DNA of 64,000 nt from JAWKOK01 sp963765875 (GTDB lineage Bacteria > Chloroflexota > Anaerolineae > Caldilineales > Caldilineaceae): positions 1-64,000 of the forward strand of contig CAVXYK010000013.1 in NCBI GenBank assembly GCA_963765875.1, in the 5' to 3' direction. The notes below the pieces were generated by a model. It was not told the origin of the DNA, searched no databases, and worked only from the letters and a program-made list of their open reading frames with translations. Of this stretch, positions 9,263 through 19,537 are shown piece after piece. Position numbers and translations under genes: made by a program. Within the stretch, counting starts at the first letter, position 1. Each line of letters starts with the position of its first letter.

Positions 9263-11774
9263 TCCCGCCTACCCGGACACGGTCGAATTGATCCACGAAG
9301 CGATCATTGCCGAATGGGCGCGCCTGCGTCATTGGCTCGACGAAGAACGCGATTTCCGCTTGTGGACCATGCGTATGATGGGCGCGTTGGACCAGTGGCA
9401 GGCAACAGATCGGGATGATGGCTCGTTATTGCGGGGCGCTGCCCTGGTCGAGGCGGTATCCTGGCTGGAACGTGAATACGATCAGATCTCCTTTGAGGTG
9501 CGCGCCTTCATTGGCGTCAGTCGGCAACTGACACGCGCACGGGAAAAGCAGCGCTTTTCGCAGCATCTGCATGAGCTGGCCCAGGCCCGGGCCCTGGCTG
9601 ATGCCGAGCATCGCCGCGCCGACACGGAAGCGCGGCTGGGGCGCCACCTGCGTAGCCTCAATCTGGCCACCAGCGCGCGTCTGGCATTGGGCCGCCGTGA
9701 TACGGATTTGGCGCTGACCCTGGCTGCGGCCGCTGCCGGCGCCCGTAGGCCATTGCCCCAGGTCGAACTGATGCTGGCGGAGGCGGCCTACGCGCCGGGC
9801 ACACGCGCCCGTATCGCTGCCCACGATGCGCCGGTGCATGCCGTGGCCGTCAACGAGGATGGCCGGCGGGCCCTCTCGGCCGCAGCAAATGGCAGCGTAC
9901 GGCTATGGGATATGGCGCAGTGCAAGCCCATCGCAGATCTGAAGGGACACACCGGCTCGGTCAACGCGGTCGGATTCCTGGCCGGTATTCGACCGGATGA
10001 GGCGCGGGCGCTTACCGCCGGAACCGACGGCACGATCCGGCTTTGGGATCTGGCGGCCGGTACGATGGTACGCTCGTTTTCCGCCGGGTCGAGTCCGGTC
10101 AACTGTCTGGCAGTCGAACCGGACGGTCGTTTTGTCCTGGCCGGCACCGCCGACGGGTCGATCACGCGCTGGGAGATCGGGTCAGGGCGAGCGGTAGGCC
10201 GCTTCACGGGCCACGACGGCGCTGTGTTGGCCATCGCGGTCAGCGCCGATGGCGCCACAGCGCTCTCGGGCGCCATGGACCGCACCGTGGTCCACTGGGA
10301 CCTGCAGACCGGCGCAGCCCTGCAACGCTTGAAGGGGCACGACAATACGGTGGCGACACTGATCAACCACCAGGACGGCCACAGCGGACCTGTTCGCGGG
10401 GTCGCGTTTCATGAGGACGGCCGCCGTTGCATCACCGTCTCTGACGACCAGTCGGTCGTTGTCTGGGATCTGGCCGGTGGAAAGCAGCTGGTGCGCCACC
10501 GTCCGGCTTTGGTCGGATTGCTCAATGTGGCGCCGTCCGGGCATTCCAACCAATTCTGGCTGGGCGCGCTGGACAACCGTATCCTGCTCTTCGATGTTGA
10601 ATCCGGGCAGATCCTCGAGACGTTTCACGGCCACGAGGGGCGCGTTGAGGCACTGGCGCCCATGCCGGACGGCCGCGGCCTGCTGTCCGGTGCGGCCGAC
10701 GGCACGTTGCGTGTCTGGGATACCTGGAATGGAGCCGAATTGCGTCGCGCACGCTACGCCATGTCCGGGGCGGCGCTGGGTCTGAGTCCGGATGGGCAGA
10801 TCGCCGCACTCGGCGGTTGGGACGGGCGGGTGAGTCTGGTTGACTTGTCGTCCGGCGCGTTGCTGGATACGCATCCGATCCATACCGAGATGGTCTATGG
10901 CGGCATTCACTTCTTGCTCGACGGCCAAGAGATCGCCTCCGCGGCCGGCGAGGTCTTCGGCCGGTCCGGCGACAACGACATCCGAGTCTGGGATCGGTCG
11001 AGCGGCAAAGTGCGCCTCACCCTGGCGGGCCACGAGGAGTTGATTTGGGACATTGCACTCTCGCCCGATGGTCGTTTGCTTGCCTCGGGGTCACGCGACG
11101 GCACGTTGCGCATCTGGGATCTGGTGCAAGGCCGAGGCCGCGTGCTCTACCGCGCCCATCCCCAGGGCGTTCGCACTGTTGCCTTCAGCCCCGACGGCAC
11201 AAGTTGCCTGATCGGCCTCTCCAAGGAGCAATGCGACGAGCCCACCTATGATCTGCGCCAAGTGGATCTGACGGACGGCTCCGTATTTCGGCGCTTTGCC
11301 GGCCATCACGAGGCCGTGCTCAATGCGGTTTTTTGCCCGGCAGGCGACCGGGTACTCTCCTCGTCCTTGGACGGTTCCATTGTGCTGTGGGATGTCGCCA
11401 CCGGCAGCCACATACATCGCCTGGCCCAGCGCGCTGCCCATACATTTTGCCTCGTCTTCAGCCCCGACGGACATCTGGCGGCAACGGCCGGCAACGAAGG
11501 CGATATCCTGGTCTGGGAGGTTGCATCGGGTCGACTGCTGCGGCGTCTATCCAGCCACCGGAGCCCGGTGACGGGACTTGCCTTTCGCTCGGGCGGTCAG
11601 GAACTGGTGTCGGTCGACATCACCGAATGCCTGCGCAGGTGGCGTCTGGACCTGACGTCGGCGTCTGTGAACACATGGCTGCGCAACAACCGCTATCTGG
11701 CCGAGATGACGCCGATCCAGCGCAGTCACTACAGCCTCGATGTCGATCAGCTTGTCGATCACCCTGGTGACTGA
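9069..11774 (+). CDS. WD40 repeat part of the SARP-STAND-WD40 regulator (14 blades)
   Basis: Real coding in this frame begins near 9095 (LTQSEQPLVRRVLLSLVRPG), directly continuing the STAND module with its winged-helix/arm region (LIHEAIIAEWARLRHWLDEE). A coiled-coil-like linker (HLHELAQARALADAEHRRAD) follows. I count 14 WD40 blades ending in RLWD, VWDL, IWDL, LWDV and similar, starting at residue about 255, so two seven-bladed propellers. These usually sense a ligand and hold the STAND switch off. A Rho-independent terminator follows the stop. Together with 7244-9262 this is one gene broken by three shifts. Confidence 0.8.
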   Translation: MQRKSTPVLTQSEQPLVRRVLLSLVRPGRKTADTARLASRREFGDKGWAIAQRLVEARLLVHGCDPAYPDTVELIHEAIIAEWARLRHWLDEERDFRLWTMRMMGALDQWQATDRDDGSLLRGAALVEAVSWLEREYDQISFEVRAFIGVSRQLTRAREKQRFSQHLHELAQARALADAEHRRADTEARLGRHLRSLNLATSARLALGRRDTDLALTLAAAAAGARRPLPQVELMLAEAAYAPGTRARIAAHDAPVHAVAVNEDGRRALSAAANGSVRLWDMAQCKPIADLKGHTGSVNAVGFLAGIRPDEARALTAGTDGTIRLWDLAAGTMVRSFSAGSSPVNCLAVEPDGRFVLAGTADGSITRWEIGSGRAVGRFTGHDGAVLAIAVSADGATALSGAMDRTVVHWDLQTGAALQRLKGHDNTVATLINHQDGHSGPVRGVAFHEDGRRCITVSDDQSVVVWDLAGGKQLVRHRPALVGLLNVAPSGHSNQFWLGALDNRILLFDVESGQILETFHGHEGRVEALAPMPDGRGLLSGAADGTLRVWDTWNGAELRRARYAMSGAALGLSPDGQIAALGGWDGRVSLVDLSSGALLDTHPIHTEMVYGGIHFLLDGQEIASAAGEVFGRSGDNDIRVWDRSSGKVRLTLAGHEELIWDIALSPDGRLLASGSRDGTLRIWDLVQGRGRVLYRAHPQGVRTVAFSPDGTSCLIGLSKEQCDEPTYDLRQVDLTDGSVFRRFAGHHEAVLNAVFCPAGDRVLSSSLDGSIVLWDVATGSHIHRLAQRAAHTFCLVFSPDGHLAATAGNEGDILVWEVASGRLLRRLSSHRSPVTGLAFRSGGQELVSVDITECLRRWRLDLTSASVNTWLRNNRYLAEMTPIQRSHYSLDVDQLVDHPGD

Positions 11775-11820
11775 ACCGAACCTCAATCGACATCTACTCC
11801 AGCGTACCGCAAAACTGTAT

Positions 11821-11853
11821 CGCCACAAGTCGTCAATCTTTGGCGGCTTTTTT
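11821..11853 (+). terminator. Rho-independent terminator after the SARP-WD40 gene
   Basis: The stem CGCCACAAG / CTTTGGCG has one bulge and is followed by GC and six Ts. It lies 47 nt after the stop codon. The remainder of 11775-12174 shows no gene. Confidence 0.65.
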
Positions 11854-12174
11854 GCGTCCACCTCGATGCTGGTCACGCCACAAATTTCACGTCGGCATAA
11901 GCGCTGTGATCTGGAACACAACCGCTGGATGATCTAACGCACGGTCAGCACGAGGTTCGTCGTCTATGCTTTCTTCAGCACACTAGATGACAAGTGTCAC
12001 CGTGAAGTGCGCCATCTGCTCACCGGAGGTGTGCACGAAAATCAGACCAATATTGATACCGTGTGCATCGTGGAGGTATGCCGCGCGGACTAAAATTCGT
12101 TTCGAAGACGGTGCCGCCAACCCCGACCGAAAAGGGTTGGCTACTTGAATTATCTTTCAGAAAGAGGGCGTCCC

Positions 12175-14451
12175 ATGATTTTTCGAAAATCCACTTGGCC
12201 GAGGCTGCACATTTTGTTCTTGGCCCTCCTCATCTCGATCTCATTTGTCGGCATCACACGTCAGACGACCAACGCCGCTCCCCAGGCTGTGGACCAGCCG
12301 GATAACGTCTCCTGTCGGCCCCATGGCGGTGCGCCCGATCAGGTGCGTGTTGAATGGGCGGACACCAACGACGGCAACGCCGACTACCACGTCTATCGCA
12401 AGAACGTTGACGACAATAGCTGGGGCAACCCTATCGCCACCATCACCGATCCCGACGCCAAAGGCCGTTGGCGCTATGTGGACGCCGGCGCCAGTAGCAC
12501 TGACGTATTTCATTATCGAGTGACGGCCGATGACGGCAACGATGAGACCACCGCCGGGGCCGACCAAACCTGCCGTGAGCCAATTCGACTGGAGGGCAAC
12601 GGCCCCAATTACCGCATGTACTATCGTCTGGTCGAATGCCCCGACTACGACGGCAAATCGGCCTGTACGGAGAATGTGAACGTCGGCGGCAACAACAAAC
12701 ACGTCAGCGAAGCGCTGCAGACCAGCGAAGCCTACCACGCTCAAATGACGGGCTACGGCTTCAACGATCCGGCCTTCTTTGACGGCCAGAAGCCCTTTCC
12801 GCTCGACTTCTTCCCATGCAACAACGGCTGCGCCAACTCGGACGGCATCCAGTACCGGCCGGACTGGTTTGCCAGCGGCGAGTACGATCCCACCACCGGC
12901 AGCGGCTCGGACTACGAGTTCTTTGTCGTCGGCCATGAGATCTTCCACAAGGTCCAGGGCGCGCATGGCGGCTCCAGCCCCGATCCATTCGGCAAATGGA
13001 TCATCGAAGGGCAAGCACGCGCCACCGAAGACAAGTTCTGCATCTTCAACAACGCCCAGTGCGATGTCTGGGACACCGTGGCCCAAAAGTATTACATGGG
13101 CCAGATCAACGCCTACCTTGGTGCGCCTGAGAAGGGGCTGATGGAAGCCTCCTACAATGCCGCGCTCTTCTGGATCTACGTCATGGAACAGTTCGCCGGC
13201 ACACAGACCGAGCCTGACTACGGTATCGATGTGATGGTCAAGTATTGGCAGCAGAGCGAGGAGAACAAGGCCGCGGCCAGTTCCAAGGACGGCATCGGCA
13301 CGCTCAATGACACACTTCAGAACAAGATCGGCACCTCGCGCCGCTTCAAGGACATCTTCCAGGACTTTGCCGTCGCCAACTACGTCAAGGACCTGGTCAG
13401 TGACCCGCCACCGGCCGGATTCGCCAAATATAACTACCTGGACGAGGAAGAGTGCCTCGGTTGCGGCTACGACCCGGTCAAGCGCACGGTCTCCGGGCCG
13501 CTCAATCCGGATGTGTCTGTCTTCGGCACCGTCTCGGTGGATGCATGGGGCGCACGCTACTTCGAAGTCGACCCCAATTCCTCGCTGTCAGTCATCAACG
13601 TCGAGGCCGAGGCGTTGCAGGGCACGCCCCATCCTCTCCACTACCATGTGCTGGCCATCGACAACGGCCAGGTCGTTGAGCAGTGGAGCGATGAGGGCAC
13701 CAGCTTCGATCTGAGCATCCCCAACATCAATCCGGCCTACGACCGCATCGTGTTCATCGTCACGGCCATGGACCATGCCGTCAACTTCCGCTACGCCTTC
13801 AACTTAACCGACGGCCTCTTTATTCTGTCGCCTGACGCCCAGTTCCCGGGTTTGGCCGGCGAGGCGACCTCGCCCAAGAAGTTCATCGCCAAGGTGGAGG
13901 TCTTCGACACCAACCTGGATCCGGTTGTCGGCATCGACACCGCACAGTTTGTCATCACCGTCGGCAATACGGTGATCAATCCGCCGGCCAACCCGGCTGA
14001 CGATGCGATCATTGCGTCGACCTACATTGCCGGCCAGTATTGGCTTGTGCTGCGTGCGCCGGCCAGCCCCGGCTGCACCGAATGTGATCTCACCATCGAG
14101 TATGGCGACTACACCGATACCGAAGTCGATGCCGTGGTCTACGGTCCGCAGCCCAGCGTGGACAACATGGTCGTCATCGACCGTTCGGGCAGCATGCTCG
14201 GGCCGAAGATCGAAGCGGCCAAGGGCGCGGCCAACCTCTATGTCGACTCGTACGACGCCGGCGATCGCATCGGCGTGGTCAGCTACAACGACGCGCCTTC
14301 GACTGAGTTCAACCTGAGCAACTGGACCAACGTCACACGCGAGGCGGCCCAGGACGCCATCGACGCATTGGCGATCCCCGACGGCGCCACGGCTACCGGG
14401 CGCGGCCCTGCGCGAGGGCTTGGCACAACTCGTCGCCTTGGGCACGCCTAA
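12175..14451 (+). CDS. Secreted HEXXH metalloprotease/VWA protein, N-terminal part
   Basis: Start at 12175 (MIFRKSTWPRLHILFLALL), preceded by AGAGGG, rather than the upstream in-frame codon at 12145. Signal peptide to about residue 35 (TTNAA). A fibronectin III-like domain follows (DQVRVEWADTNDGNADYHVY). The zinc protease motif is VVGHEIFHKVQ (HEXXH), with a later glutamate in WIIEGQARATED as the likely third ligand. Beta domains come next, then a VWA domain with a MIDAS DxSxS (VVIDRSGSMLG). The frame breaks at 14398-14400, where GGG should be GG. The protein continues at 14420-16273, total about 1,365 residues. It probably acts outside the cell; its substrate is unknown. Confidence 0.8.
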   Translation: MIFRKSTWPRLHILFLALLISISFVGITRQTTNAAPQAVDQPDNVSCRPHGGAPDQVRVEWADTNDGNADYHVYRKNVDDNSWGNPIATITDPDAKGRWRYVDAGASSTDVFHYRVTADDGNDETTAGADQTCREPIRLEGNGPNYRMYYRLVECPDYDGKSACTENVNVGGNNKHVSEALQTSEAYHAQMTGYGFNDPAFFDGQKPFPLDFFPCNNGCANSDGIQYRPDWFASGEYDPTTGSGSDYEFFVVGHEIFHKVQGAHGGSSPDPFGKWIIEGQARATEDKFCIFNNAQCDVWDTVAQKYYMGQINAYLGAPEKGLMEASYNAALFWIYVMEQFAGTQTEPDYGIDVMVKYWQQSEENKAAASSKDGIGTLNDTLQNKIGTSRRFKDIFQDFAVANYVKDLVSDPPPAGFAKYNYLDEEECLGCGYDPVKRTVSGPLNPDVSVFGTVSVDAWGARYFEVDPNSSLSVINVEAEALQGTPHPLHYHVLAIDNGQVVEQWSDEGTSFDLSIPNINPAYDRIVFIVTAMDHAVNFRYAFNLTDGLFILSPDAQFPGLAGEATSPKKFIAKVEVFDTNLDPVVGIDTAQFVITVGNTVINPPANPADDAIIASTYIAGQYWLVLRAPASPGCTECDLTIEYGDYTDTEVDAVVYGPQPSVDNMVVIDRSGSMLGPKIEAAKGAANLYVDSYDAGDRIGVVSYNDAPSTEFNLSNWTNVTREAAQDAIDALAIPDGATATGRGPARGLGTTRRLGHA

Positions 14452-16273
14452 CCCGGCCTGGACAATCGTGCTGCTCTCCGACGGCAAGGACACGGTCGCT
14501 GACACAGATGACCATATTCCCGAATTTATCAAGGAATACAAGGCGCGCAAGAAGGATGGCGACCAGGTGCCCGTGATCCATGTGGTCGCAGTGGGCGATG
14601 ACGCTGACGGCGTGGCGCTGGAGGCTCTGACCGCGGAGTCAGGTGGTCTCTTCCAGTTCCTGCCCGAGCTTGGTGTCGCGGCCGCCGATGCATCGGCAAT
14701 CGCCAACACGCTGCCGGTCGATCTGGCCGAGATCTATCGTGTCTTCGCCGAAACTGTGCTCGCTGAACAACAGATCTTCGCCGAAAGCTTCGAGATCGGT
14801 GTGGATAGAAAGAGTCCCGCCGTCAGCACGATCCTGGTCGACGGCGGCGCCAGTCAGGGCGTCTTCGTGGCCAAGATGTCACCGCCCGACGCCGCCAATG
14901 TCCCCTTCATGCGGCTGAGCAAGCCCGACGGCTCGATTGTCGCTCCTACGTTGACGGCGGACGGTCACCATGTCTGGCGTGTGCCTGCGCCGGAGAAGGG
15001 CGAATGGAACCTCACTGTTCGTCCATGCGGCAGTTGTTCGAAGATCTACCTGGTCGAAGCGGCCTTGATCAGCGATCTGACGCTGGAGGTCTTCCTCGGC
15101 CTGCCGCCGGAAGAGCGCCTGGCGGGCAAGGCCATGCCTCTGCTGGCATTGCTCTCCGATATCGAAGGCATCACCGGGGCCGCCATCGACGTCACTGTCG
15201 AGCGCACCGGCGAAACATTGAAGTTGTTCGATGATGGACAGCACGGCGACGGATTGGCCAACGACGGCTTCTACGGCGGAACCATCCTCAATACCTTCCA
15301 GCCCGGCGGCTACAGCGTGGTCCTCGATGCCGAGGGCACGTCCGGCCTGGCCGGCCCTTTCAAACGTCGCGCACGGGTGGCATTCTACATGGCCGGCGAC
15401 GACGATGACGATAAAGATCGCTTGCCCAACTGGTGGGAAGGTAACTGCACCGATCCCAAGAAGAACGATGCTGAGCTGGATCCCGACGATGACGGCCTGG
15501 TCACCGCCCAGGAGTTCTTCCGCCACACCGACCCCTGCGATCCTGACACCGATGACGGCGGTGAAGCTGACGGTTCAGAGGTCACCCGGGGCAACGACCC
15601 GCTCTTTGCGCCCGATGATTTCGCAGAGCCGCCGCGTCTCCAGGCCTGGCCCAGCGTCGGACAGGTCTTCCTGCGATTCAGCACACTGGCTGCCTCTCCG
15701 CAGGTGCAGATCTACCGCAGCACTGCGCCGGAGGGTCCCTTCGAACTGATCGCTGAAAATATCACCGAACCGGCATTCACCGACGGCAACCTGAAGAATG
15801 ACCAACGCTATTGCTACAAGGCCATGGCTCGTGGACGCGCAACGAGCGCCCCCTCTGCGGTCGTCTGCACGACGCCCAAGCTTGATCCGTTCGCACCTCA
15901 CGGCGAGGTCGTGCTGCCGCCGGGTGTGGTTGCGCCGGTGCCGACGACGACCACTGTGCTGCTTGAAGGCTATGACGATCCCTTCACCGAAGAACATCCC
16001 ATCTTCGACGGAGAACTGATCGTGGCCGCCGAGCAGAGCGGACTGGCCGAGATGCTGCTCTCCAACCGGGCCGACTTCGCCGGTGCTCAGTGGGAAGCCT
16101 ATCGTCCATCCAAAACTTGGACCTTCGCCCCCGGAAGCGACGGTATGGCCACCGTCTTCGTACGCTACCGAGACCATGCCGGTAATGAGTCGGATGTGAC
16201 CGCACTCAGCGTGCGCGTCGATCCCACGATCACTGTGACTTCGGCAATCTATTTGCCGCTGATCATGCGTTAG
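14420..16273 (+). CDS. Secreted metalloprotease/VWA protein, C-terminal part
   Basis: Continues the VWA domain without loss (ALREGLAQLVALGTPNPAW, TIVLLSDGKDTVADTDDH). Beta-rich segments follow, then an Asp-rich thrombospondin type 3-like region (DDDKDRLPNWWEG, DPDDDGLVTAQEFF, DPDTDDGGEADGSE) and a fibronectin III-like domain. The C-terminus is IYLPLIMR. The same kind of ending (LFLPLLTR) closes the metalloprotease gene at 59650, so this tail may be a sorting or anchoring signal. The upstream fragment is 12175-14451. Confidence 0.8.
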   Translation: MAQLVALGTPNPAWTIVLLSDGKDTVADTDDHIPEFIKEYKARKKDGDQVPVIHVVAVGDDADGVALEALTAESGGLFQFLPELGVAAADASAIANTLPVDLAEIYRVFAETVLAEQQIFAESFEIGVDRKSPAVSTILVDGGASQGVFVAKMSPPDAANVPFMRLSKPDGSIVAPTLTADGHHVWRVPAPEKGEWNLTVRPCGSCSKIYLVEAALISDLTLEVFLGLPPEERLAGKAMPLLALLSDIEGITGAAIDVTVERTGETLKLFDDGQHGDGLANDGFYGGTILNTFQPGGYSVVLDAEGTSGLAGPFKRRARVAFYMAGDDDDDKDRLPNWWEGNCTDPKKNDAELDPDDDGLVTAQEFFRHTDPCDPDTDDGGEADGSEVTRGNDPLFAPDDFAEPPRLQAWPSVGQVFLRFSTLAASPQVQIYRSTAPEGPFELIAENITEPAFTDGNLKNDQRYCYKAMARGRATSAPSAVVCTTPKLDPFAPHGEVVLPPGVVAPVPTTTTVLLEGYDDPFTEEHPIFDGELIVAAEQSGLAEMLLSNRADFAGAQWEAYRPSKTWTFAPGSDGMATVFVRYRDHAGNESDVTALSVRVDPTITVTSAIYLPLIMR

Positions 16274-16301
16274 CATAGAGGCTGAGGGATCACATTTCTT
16301 G

Positions 16302-16515
16302 TAGGTCCGACTTGGAGTCGGACGAGATGCGTAAATTGTCATTCCGAGCGAAGCGAGGAATCTGAAGGATGGCGACGGCGAGATTCCTCGCTTCGCTTCG
16401 GAATGACAATTGGTCTCGTCGCGAACGGATCTGTTTCAGATTCGGTGCATGACGTGCCGGGGACGGTCCAGTCCAATTGGGTCATACCATCAGTGCATGG
16501 ACCGTCCCCGGCACG
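16302..16515. repeat. Cluster of three dispersed palindromic repeats
   Basis: Three unrelated palindromes lie end to end. Near 16302-16321 is TCCGACT/AGTCGGA (also found near 54919). At 16335-16363 and 16381-16410 are arms of about 29 bp based on ATTGTCATTCCGAGCGAAGC (related copy at 48950-49027). At 16453-16470 and 16498-16515 is a perfect 18-bp pair, CGTGCCGGGGACGGTCCA and its complement. No ORF with coding character lies between 16274 and 16667. Confidence 0.75.
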
Positions 16516-16667
16516 TGCGATCTCGTCAATACCGCAAAATGCACCCTCCCTATGCCTAACTAATGCCGAACCATGCCGATGCCGCCGTATGCCGGCCTGT
16601 GCTACAATGATGGTGATTCCTCAGCACTGCTTGCTGGAACAAACGGGCCATCAAATTCAAGAGTACC

Positions 16668-19505
16668 ATGCTGAACCGGCTAACCCACGTAATTTCCCAT
16701 CGCTTGCTCATCACAGTTGACTTCATCAGGCTAGCCTTGCGAAGCATGGCCAGCCGCTGGCCGGTGACGCTGCTCAACCTGATCGGCGTGGTGATGGCCG
16801 TGGCGCTCTTGAGCAATGCCGGCTTTTTTGCCCATGCCGTGGATCGGGCCGTGTTGACCCAGGAGCTGGCCGCTTTCAGCGAGCAGACCGGACGCAACCC
16901 GTTCTCCTTGCGTGTCTATTTTTTCCCTTCTTCACGCAAACCATTGTCGCTGGCTGCCGCTGAACAGGTGGCTGCCAACCTTGCCGAGACCCTCTCGGGC
17001 GAGATTGGGCTGCCGACGCGCCATGTGGGCGTTCAGGTCGAGAGCGGCAGCGTCATGCTGCTGCCTGATCCAGATGATAGCCGCTATGTCGACAGCGGCG
17101 GCTATCTTCGCTCCGTGGCTGTTGCCTACGTTGACGAGGTCGGGCAACAGATGGAGATCGTGGAGGGCGAGCCGTTGGCGGAGCAGTCTCGCGATCCGGG
17201 CGTCATGGACGTGTGGATGCACGCGGATCTTGCGGCCGAGATGGGTATTGACGCCGGCGAAACGTTTCTACTGGGACTCAATGTCGTCGACCCGATCAGC
17301 CCGGTACGCATTGCCGGTCTGTGGCGAGCGCAGAATCCTGATGATCCTTTCTGGTTCAGCGATCCCGATCAATCGTTGGCCAATGCCCTGATCGTGCCCA
17401 AGGCCAGCTATCAGCACTTCGTCGAACCCCTGTTGCGGGCCAAGTCTCGCTATGCTTCCTGGCATATTGTACTGGACGACCGTGCCTTAAACCCGACCCA
17501 TGCACCGGCCTACGTTGAAGGCTTCGATCGGGCCATGGTCATCATCGACCGCTATCTGCCCGACGCCAAACTGGATGTCTCTCCGCTTGGACCATTACAG
17601 GACTTCACGGGTCGTCAATCGATCCTGGCCACTCAACTGCTGGCCTTCAACCTGCCCGCGCTCTTCTTTCTGATCTACTTCCTCTTTCTCGTCGCCCAGA
17701 TCGTCGTGCGGCGTCAGGAGCGCGAGATCAGCATCCTGGTGAGCCGGGGTATGAGTCGTTGGATGTTGGTGAAGATGACGCTGGTCGAACAGGGATTGCT
17801 CTTTCTGTTGGCTGTGCCTCTTGGGCTCGGCCTGGGTCTGTTGATCGCCAGGGGAATGGGCTATACCCAGAGTTTTCTGCGCTTCGTTCCCCGAGAACCG
17901 CTCATCGTCTCGCTGCAAGGCATGAACATATGGCTGGTCCTCGGCGCGCTTGGCCTGGCTCTGCTTGCCCGCATCGCGCCCGTGCTCCAGAGTGCATCAC
18001 GGGGCGTCGTCGAGCAGGAGCGCGACCGTGCCCGGCCCAATGATCGGCCCTTCTGGCAGCGTACCTACATAGACCTGCTGTTGGTACTGCCCACTGTCTA
18101 TGTCTATCGGCAATTGCTAACCCAAGGCACCTTCGCCGATCCGCGCAGTGAGGGAACAGATGCACTCTTCCACGATCCGCTGCTGGTGTTGGCGCCGGCC
18201 CTCTTCATCATCACCGCATCGCTGCTGCTTATGCGTCTCTTCCCACTGGCCCTGCTCTTCTTGGACTGGCTGGCAGCCCGAACGCCGTGGCTGACGCCCC
18301 ACATGGTGCTGCGCCATCTGGGCCGACATAGCGCCGACTACACGCCGCCGCTGTTGCTGGTGATCGTGCTGTTGGGCTTGGGGATCTACACCGTGACGAT
18401 GGCAGCCAGTCTCGATCAGTGGCTGGTCGACCGCGTCTACTACCAGACCGGGGCCGATGCGCGTTTCATGCCACTGCGCCGCACAGAGGACGGCGCTGAG
18501 CCTGTGGTGGTGCCCATGGGCACATTCGATGACCTTCCCGGCGTCACCGCTTCGGCCAACGTGGGTAACTATCCTATCTACCTGAAGCTTGCCGAGGGCA
18601 CGGTCAACGGGCGCTTCATGGGCATCGATCGCCTCACCTTTCCGCTAGTCTCCTGGTTTCGACCGGATCTCGCTCCTGAACCACTGGGCGCGCTGATGAA
18701 CCGGCTGGCTCAGTCATCCGATGCGATTCTGGTCTCTGAAACGTTCCTGCACGAGACCCAACTGCGTATTAACGATCAGGTGAACATGCAGGTTTCGCTC
18801 GAACCGGGCGTTTGGGCGCCGGGACCCTTCACCATCGCAGGCATCTATACCCACTTCCCGACGGTCAACGACGATGAAGTCGTCGTGATTGGCAATCTGG
18901 ATGCGCTCTATCTGGCTGCCGGAGGCGACTTTCCCTATCAGCTCTGGTTCGAGCTTGAACCTGGCGCATCGGGCGAGGATCTGCTCAAGCGGGTGATCGA
19001 GAAGGGGTATCTGGTCAACTTCTGGCGCAGTGCACCGGAAATCTTGGCCGAGGAGCAGGCGCGGCTGGAGCGGGTGGGGCTTTTCGGTACGCTCTCCGTC
19101 GGCTTCATCGCCGCCGCCGTCATGGCCATTCTCGCACTGGTGATGTACGGCGCGGCTTCGTTGGATCAGCGCGGATACCAGTTTGGGGTGTTGCGGGCGC
19201 TGGGTTTGGGCGAGCGTCGGCTGCTTGTCCAACTCGGGCTGGAGTACATGTTGCTTACCCTCTACGCCACCGCTGCGGGCGCGTCTATCGGCATTGCCGC
19301 TGCCGTGCTCTTCACCCCCTTTTTCCGCATCACCGGCGAAGCGCCGCTGCCGTTGCCGCCTCTGATTCCCCTGATTGCCTGGGACCAGATCATACTTCTA
19401 GCCCTGCTCTTTGCCGGCGGCATGGTCTTGGTCGAACTGCTGCTCGTGGGGCGCAGTCTGCGTCGCCGCCTCTTTGACTCGTTGCGCATGGGTGAGACGG
19501 GGTAG
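16668..19505 (+). CDS. FtsX-like ABC transporter permease
   Basis: 945 residues with the usual large-permease layout. An N-terminal membrane segment (PVTLLNLIGVVMAVALL) is followed by a large extracytoplasmic region and an FtsX block of helices (LLAFNLPALFFLIYFLFLV, EREISILVSRGMSRWMLVK). A middle set of helices, a second extracellular region and a C-terminal FtsX block (QFGVLRALGLGERRLLVQL) complete it. The ISILVSRGMS and FGVLRALGLG motifs are the cytoplasmic coupling segments of MacB/FtsX-type permeases. These export lipids or macrolides, or release lipoproteins, together with a separate ATPase. No ATPase gene is adjacent, so the partner must be encoded elsewhere. The gene is intact and stands alone. 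Confidence 0.85.
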   Translation: MLNRLTHVISHRLLITVDFIRLALRSMASRWPVTLLNLIGVVMAVALLSNAGFFAHAVDRAVLTQELAAFSEQTGRNPFSLRVYFFPSSRKPLSLAAAEQVAANLAETLSGEIGLPTRHVGVQVESGSVMLLPDPDDSRYVDSGGYLRSVAVAYVDEVGQQMEIVEGEPLAEQSRDPGVMDVWMHADLAAEMGIDAGETFLLGLNVVDPISPVRIAGLWRAQNPDDPFWFSDPDQSLANALIVPKASYQHFVEPLLRAKSRYASWHIVLDDRALNPTHAPAYVEGFDRAMVIIDRYLPDAKLDVSPLGPLQDFTGRQSILATQLLAFNLPALFFLIYFLFLVAQIVVRRQEREISILVSRGMSRWMLVKMTLVEQGLLFLLAVPLGLGLGLLIARGMGYTQSFLRFVPREPLIVSLQGMNIWLVLGALGLALLARIAPVLQSASRGVVEQERDRARPNDRPFWQRTYIDLLLVLPTVYVYRQLLTQGTFADPRSEGTDALFHDPLLVLAPALFIITASLLLMRLFPLALLFLDWLAARTPWLTPHMVLRHLGRHSADYTPPLLLVIVLLGLGIYTVTMAASLDQWLVDRVYYQTGADARFMPLRRTEDGAEPVVVPMGTFDDLPGVTASANVGNYPIYLKLAEGTVNGRFMGIDRLTFPLVSWFRPDLAPEPLGALMNRLAQSSDAILVSETFLHETQLRINDQVNMQVSLEPGVWAPGPFTIAGIYTHFPTVNDDEVVVIGNLDALYLAAGGDFPYQLWFELEPGASGEDLLKRVIEKGYLVNFWRSAPEILAEEQARLERVGLFGTLSVGFIAAAVMAILALVMYGAASLDQRGYQFGVLRALGLGERRLLVQLGLEYMLLTLYATAAGASIGIAAAVLFTPFFRITGEAPLPLPPLIPLIAWDQIILLALLFAGGMVLVELLLVGRSLRRRLFDSLRMGETG

Positions 19506-19537
19506 GACCAAAAACAAGCTTGTTTGTCGCTTCAACC

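Noticed and set aside
10182..11033. 283-residue minus-strand ORF inside the WD40 region
   Set aside because: It is a shadow of the WD40 repeats, which are unambiguous on the plus strand.
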